Part shown: positions 61,314-64,000 of the stretch, piece by piece
Layout of the letters: the number at the start of each line of letters is the position of its first letter
Numbering within the stretch: position 1 is the stretch's first letter
Assembly (NCBI GenBank): GCA_001792895.1
Contig: MARA01000002.1
Coordinates: forward strand, 1,178,001-1,242,000
DNA length: 64,000 bases
Direction of reading: 5' to 3'
Source: Lentinus brumalis
Taxonomy: Eukaryota > Basidiomycota > Agaricomycetes > Polyporales > Polyporaceae
Notes under the pieces: model-generated
What the model was told of the DNA's origin: nothing
What the model saw: only the letters and a program-made list of their open reading frames with translations
The model's database searches: none
Program-made: the position numbers and the translations under genes

Positions 61314-62183
61314 TTACTTGTGGCGCTTGTGGATGGACTACTGGATCTTACTGTAACAACCGTGTCTCTGTATTCTAGCCCCTCCCATGTATACTACCCT
61401 CCTGCGGTGTCCGTTTCTACTTTGTTTCACCAGACCATCAGCAGGATGGCCTAAGTTGCGCGGACAGCCAGACTTCCAGGACAACTGCCATGCCGGTCGG
61501 ACCGTCCGCGCCTGAAATCGCTTGTGGACCACCCAGACCACCACGACCATCTTCTGTGGCTCGCCGGGTGACTTCTGCCAGTGCTACGGTATGGCCGTCT
61601 CAGCTTCCCAGCACTTCTCAGAATATTCCTGCGGCCGAAGTCTAGTAGATAGCATAGCTGGTCGAGCTCATGCCGGAATAGAGAAGATGGCAAACGCTCC
61701 GCCGTTGGCGGTGCCACAAGCTTACGCTCATTCCACGACCGCCTGGCTCGTGCCCTTCCTGCTTCCTGCTCCTCCGCCTCTGCCGGCACTTGTATGCGCT
61801 GATATCGTTAGCTGATACGGCTGCAACTAGGTTCAGCGCGTCTTGAAGCCCGCAGAAGTAAGTGATGTTCAGTTATGGGTAGCGCGGTGGAATTGAAGGT
61901 TTGCTGACTTCGCCGCCGCGGGCCCCTCTCCTTCGCCTCCAGCCTTCGTGAATCGCTGCGATACTCAAACTGCAAGAGGCACCCGACACATCTGACTGCT
62001 TTGAGGGTTCTCCGTGTTGCATAAAATTGAACTGCCACGGATTGTTTGGGAGGGCGGAGCCTTGACGTCCCTTTGACTCTGTCCGTCACGATTCCACACG
62101 TAACGCGAGCGTCCAAGTCTGAGCCTGCCGACGCTCATCTCGCCTCCGCCCATCACCTCGCATACAGCGCAACCCAGAAACTC
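61314..62183. other. Intergenic region between two plus-strand genes
   Basis: An 870-base gap. A 51-codon frame starting near 61490 (MPVGPSAPEIACGPPRPPRP) and a 112-codon antisense frame at 61451-61789 are open, but neither shows a domain or convincing splice partners. No tRNA or other RNA gene is recognised. Confidence 0.4.
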
Positions 62184-62966
62184 ATGCACTCGAACAAGAG
62201 GCGACGACACAGTCCGGGATTTGAAGAACCCAGCTCAGGTTTGGCGTCACGCGTCCCTGTCAGTACAGCCGCTCGGACTCACTCTCACTCTCAACAAGAC
62301 CGCTACCACCAACACTCACCAACCTCGTCACGCAACGGCCGCGACATGCGACGAGAGGACGCAAGCACACGAAGCCGTAGCGACGTCGACGACCGCTGGC
62401 GAATAGCAGACAGCGGGGACCGCTACAGCTACGACCGAAGAGACGACTCACGCCGGGGAGGTGACCCGCACGACACGCGGGACGGAGATGGACGGGCGGG
62501 GCGTGGTCACAACGACGTACGGCGGTTTTCTTCTGCTCGTGAGTGGCCTGAGGGCCGTGACCATGCGTATTCAGCTTCCTCTCTGCAGGACAACGTGGGG
62601 TGGACACCAACAAGCCGTCATGATGACCGTCCTGGCGGCTATGGGCGGTCGCCGCAAGACAGTCGCTCTCGCTACGACGACGACAGGTGGGATGATAGAC
62701 GCGGTGATCGACGGGATGGTGGTTCATGGCAGAAGGAGAGGGATAAAGGTTGGGAGTCGAGGCGACAGTCGGTTGCGGGTTGGGAGGAGCGTGGTTTGTC
62801 TTCCAACCGTCCCGAGTCCTCCCATCGAGAGGATCGCCAATGGGAGCCTGCTCCATCGTGGCAGCCTGGCCGCGACGGGGGCCCGAACTCAGCTTCCCAC
62901 CAGAAGAGTCAGGGCTCGGGCAAGTCAAAGTCGAAGAACAAGTCGGGTAAGAAAAGGGAGAAGCAA

Positions 62967-62997
<31 letters not shown>

Positions 62998-64000
62998 AAC
63001 AGCAAAAACGCAGCTGGCGCGACGATGATAGTCAGCTGAACAAGTGCGTTCATCTTTGCTCCATATATTTTCCTGCGTTGTTGAGTAATGCTTAGCTGGA
63101 CTCGCCGCGAGCCTAGCTCCTCGAAGAAGCATGCTCCATCGTCGACGACGGGCAAACGCCGACACCCTCGTTCAACATCCCGCGGCCGTTCTCGTTCCCC
63201 GGCTGAGTCACACTACTCTCGTCGTTACTCCCGCAGCCGGTCCCGCTCATTCGATACGCCCAAACGTCGTCGTCGAAACGACAGTCCAATACGTGGCGGC
63301 AGGAGTCCTGCATACTCTGACAGGCAGCGTGGTCATGATTCCCGTCGTGACAGGCGCCACTCACGTTCTCCATCCCCTCGGAGCATCGACAGTCGCGGAC
63401 GCGGTAGGCGCAGGAACGGCTCAACTTCCAGCTACAGTCGCAGTCGGAGCCGGAGTCCTACCCACAGCCCAAAGGAGCGGCCTAAAGCTGTTCATCGGCT
63501 ACCACCGGCGACGTCCATCAAGGACATTCCCATATCCTTGCCCAAGTTTCGAAACGGTCAGAACCGGAAGGGAAAGAACAAAAATGGGAATGGGAATGGG
63601 AATGGGAAGCTATCCGATGTGTGTATCACCTTCCACCATAACAATGTACGTGACATTGAGACACTTTCAGATCTTCCCTTCAGCGTCTCTACCTGAGCGT
63701 CCGGTCACATCTATGCCGCCTCCAAGGAATAATCGTTCGCCTCCACATCGATCGTCCCCTCCACCGACACACCGATCTCCTGAACACCAGCGTAAGACTG
63801 CCAATGTGGGGTCATCGGGCAAGAAGCCTGGTTTCAAGCCGATCGGGTCGGCCAGCACGAGCTCCCTCAAGCGATTCTTCCCTGGTGATGATGACGATGA
63901 AAGCCCTCCCCATACGTCGAAGCGTAGTGGCCCTCCTAGCTCTCGTGCGGACTCGCCTGAGCTGCAGACGACTCGATTGAACGGCGACACACCGCCGCGC
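62184..64000 (+). CDS. RS-rich nuclear protein, 3' end outside the window (partial)
   Basis: Exons are 62184-63043, 63096-63618 and 63671 to the window end, all in phase, giving about 570 residues so far. The first exon is Arg/Ser/Asp/His-rich (NKRRRHSPGF; DDRWRIADSGDRYSYDRR), with a run of 14 Gln at 62964-63005. The second exon is a classical RS domain (HYSRRYSRSRSRSFDTPKRR; SSYSRSRSRSPTHSPKER), followed by ATSIKDIPISLPKF and a short NGNGNGNG repeat. The third begins IFPSASLPERPVTSMPPP and contains GFKPIGSASTSSLKRFFPGD. The composition suggests a pre-mRNA splicing factor or the N-terminal extension of a CDK12/Ctk1-like kinase. The decisive domain, if any, lies downstream. An in-frame upstream ATG at 62046 is possible. 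Confidence 0.75.
62964..63005 (+). repeat. CAG/CAA repeat encoding 14 glutamines
   Basis: Mixed CAG and CAA codons in frame within the RS-rich protein. The interruptions make it less prone to slippage than pure CAG. Confidence 0.95.
63583..63606 (+). repeat. (AATGGG)4 hexanucleotide repeat, in frame
   Basis: Four exact tandem units encode alternating Asn-Gly in the second exon of the RS-rich gene, close to the exon end. Confidence 0.95.

Noticed and set aside
61451..61789. 112-codon minus-strand open frame in the gap before the RS-rich gene
   Set aside because: Low-complexity Arg-rich translation without splice partners or motif.

Overview
The window is nuclear DNA of a filamentous basidiomycete, most likely an Agaricomycete (polypore-like; the genus cannot be fixed from the sequence). 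The reasons are high GC, almost every gene split by many introns of about 45-90 bases with GT..AG ends, gene spacing of roughly one per 2.4 kb, and a conserved eukaryotic gene set that includes fungal-only families (Zn2Cys6 regulator, VID27, SSD1, Kre9-like GPI wall protein). There is no operon, CRISPR array, prophage or recognisable transposon. I can support 26 protein genes, two of them cut by the window ends.

Layout. 0-6.6 kb: the 3' end of an unrecognised gene, glutamine synthetase, VID27 (-), and a small three-exon gene divergent from VID27. 7-16 kb: a BTB/POZ protein (-), an Snm1/Rpr2-type RNase MRP/P zinc-ribbon subunit (+) and SSD1 (-). 16-25 kb: NAD-isocitrate dehydrogenase catalytic subunit (-), VPS24 (-), a Kre9-like GPI protein (+), an AP-endonuclease-type nuclease (-) and a Zn2Cys6 transcription factor (-). 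25-36 kb: MED17 (+), RPL5 (-), an RBM42-like RRM protein (+), CTNNBL1 (+), UTP15 (-) and TCTP (+). 36-43 kb: protein disulfide isomerase (-), verprolin (-) and an orphan multi-pass membrane protein (-). 43-57 kb: the very large TRA1 gene (+), tail-to-tail with a BRD8/Bdc1-type bromodomain gene (-). 57-64 kb: vacuolar proteinase A (+), an IQWD1/DCAF6-type WD40 protein (+) and the 5' part of an RS-rich protein (+).

Most genes are housekeeping: nitrogen assimilation, TCA cycle, ribosome and rRNA processing, splicing, Mediator and SAGA/NuA4 transcription, ESCRT and vacuole, secretion and wall, actin. They do not form a metabolic cluster. The one functional pairing that stands out is TRA1 next to a BRD8-type gene, both NuA4-related.

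The strongest unexpected signal is technical or evolutionary. Eight conserved coding regions across seven genes change reading frame at one point, each repaired by one added base. At seven of them the base belongs to a C run on one strand (G on the other). Single-base undercalls in the assembly are the simplest reading, but real lesions cannot be excluded. Other points are two GC-AG introns, two micro-exons, an SSD1 orthologue that keeps the RNase II catalytic aspartates, and an undescribed 104-residue gene. I found no convincing new defence or mobile system.
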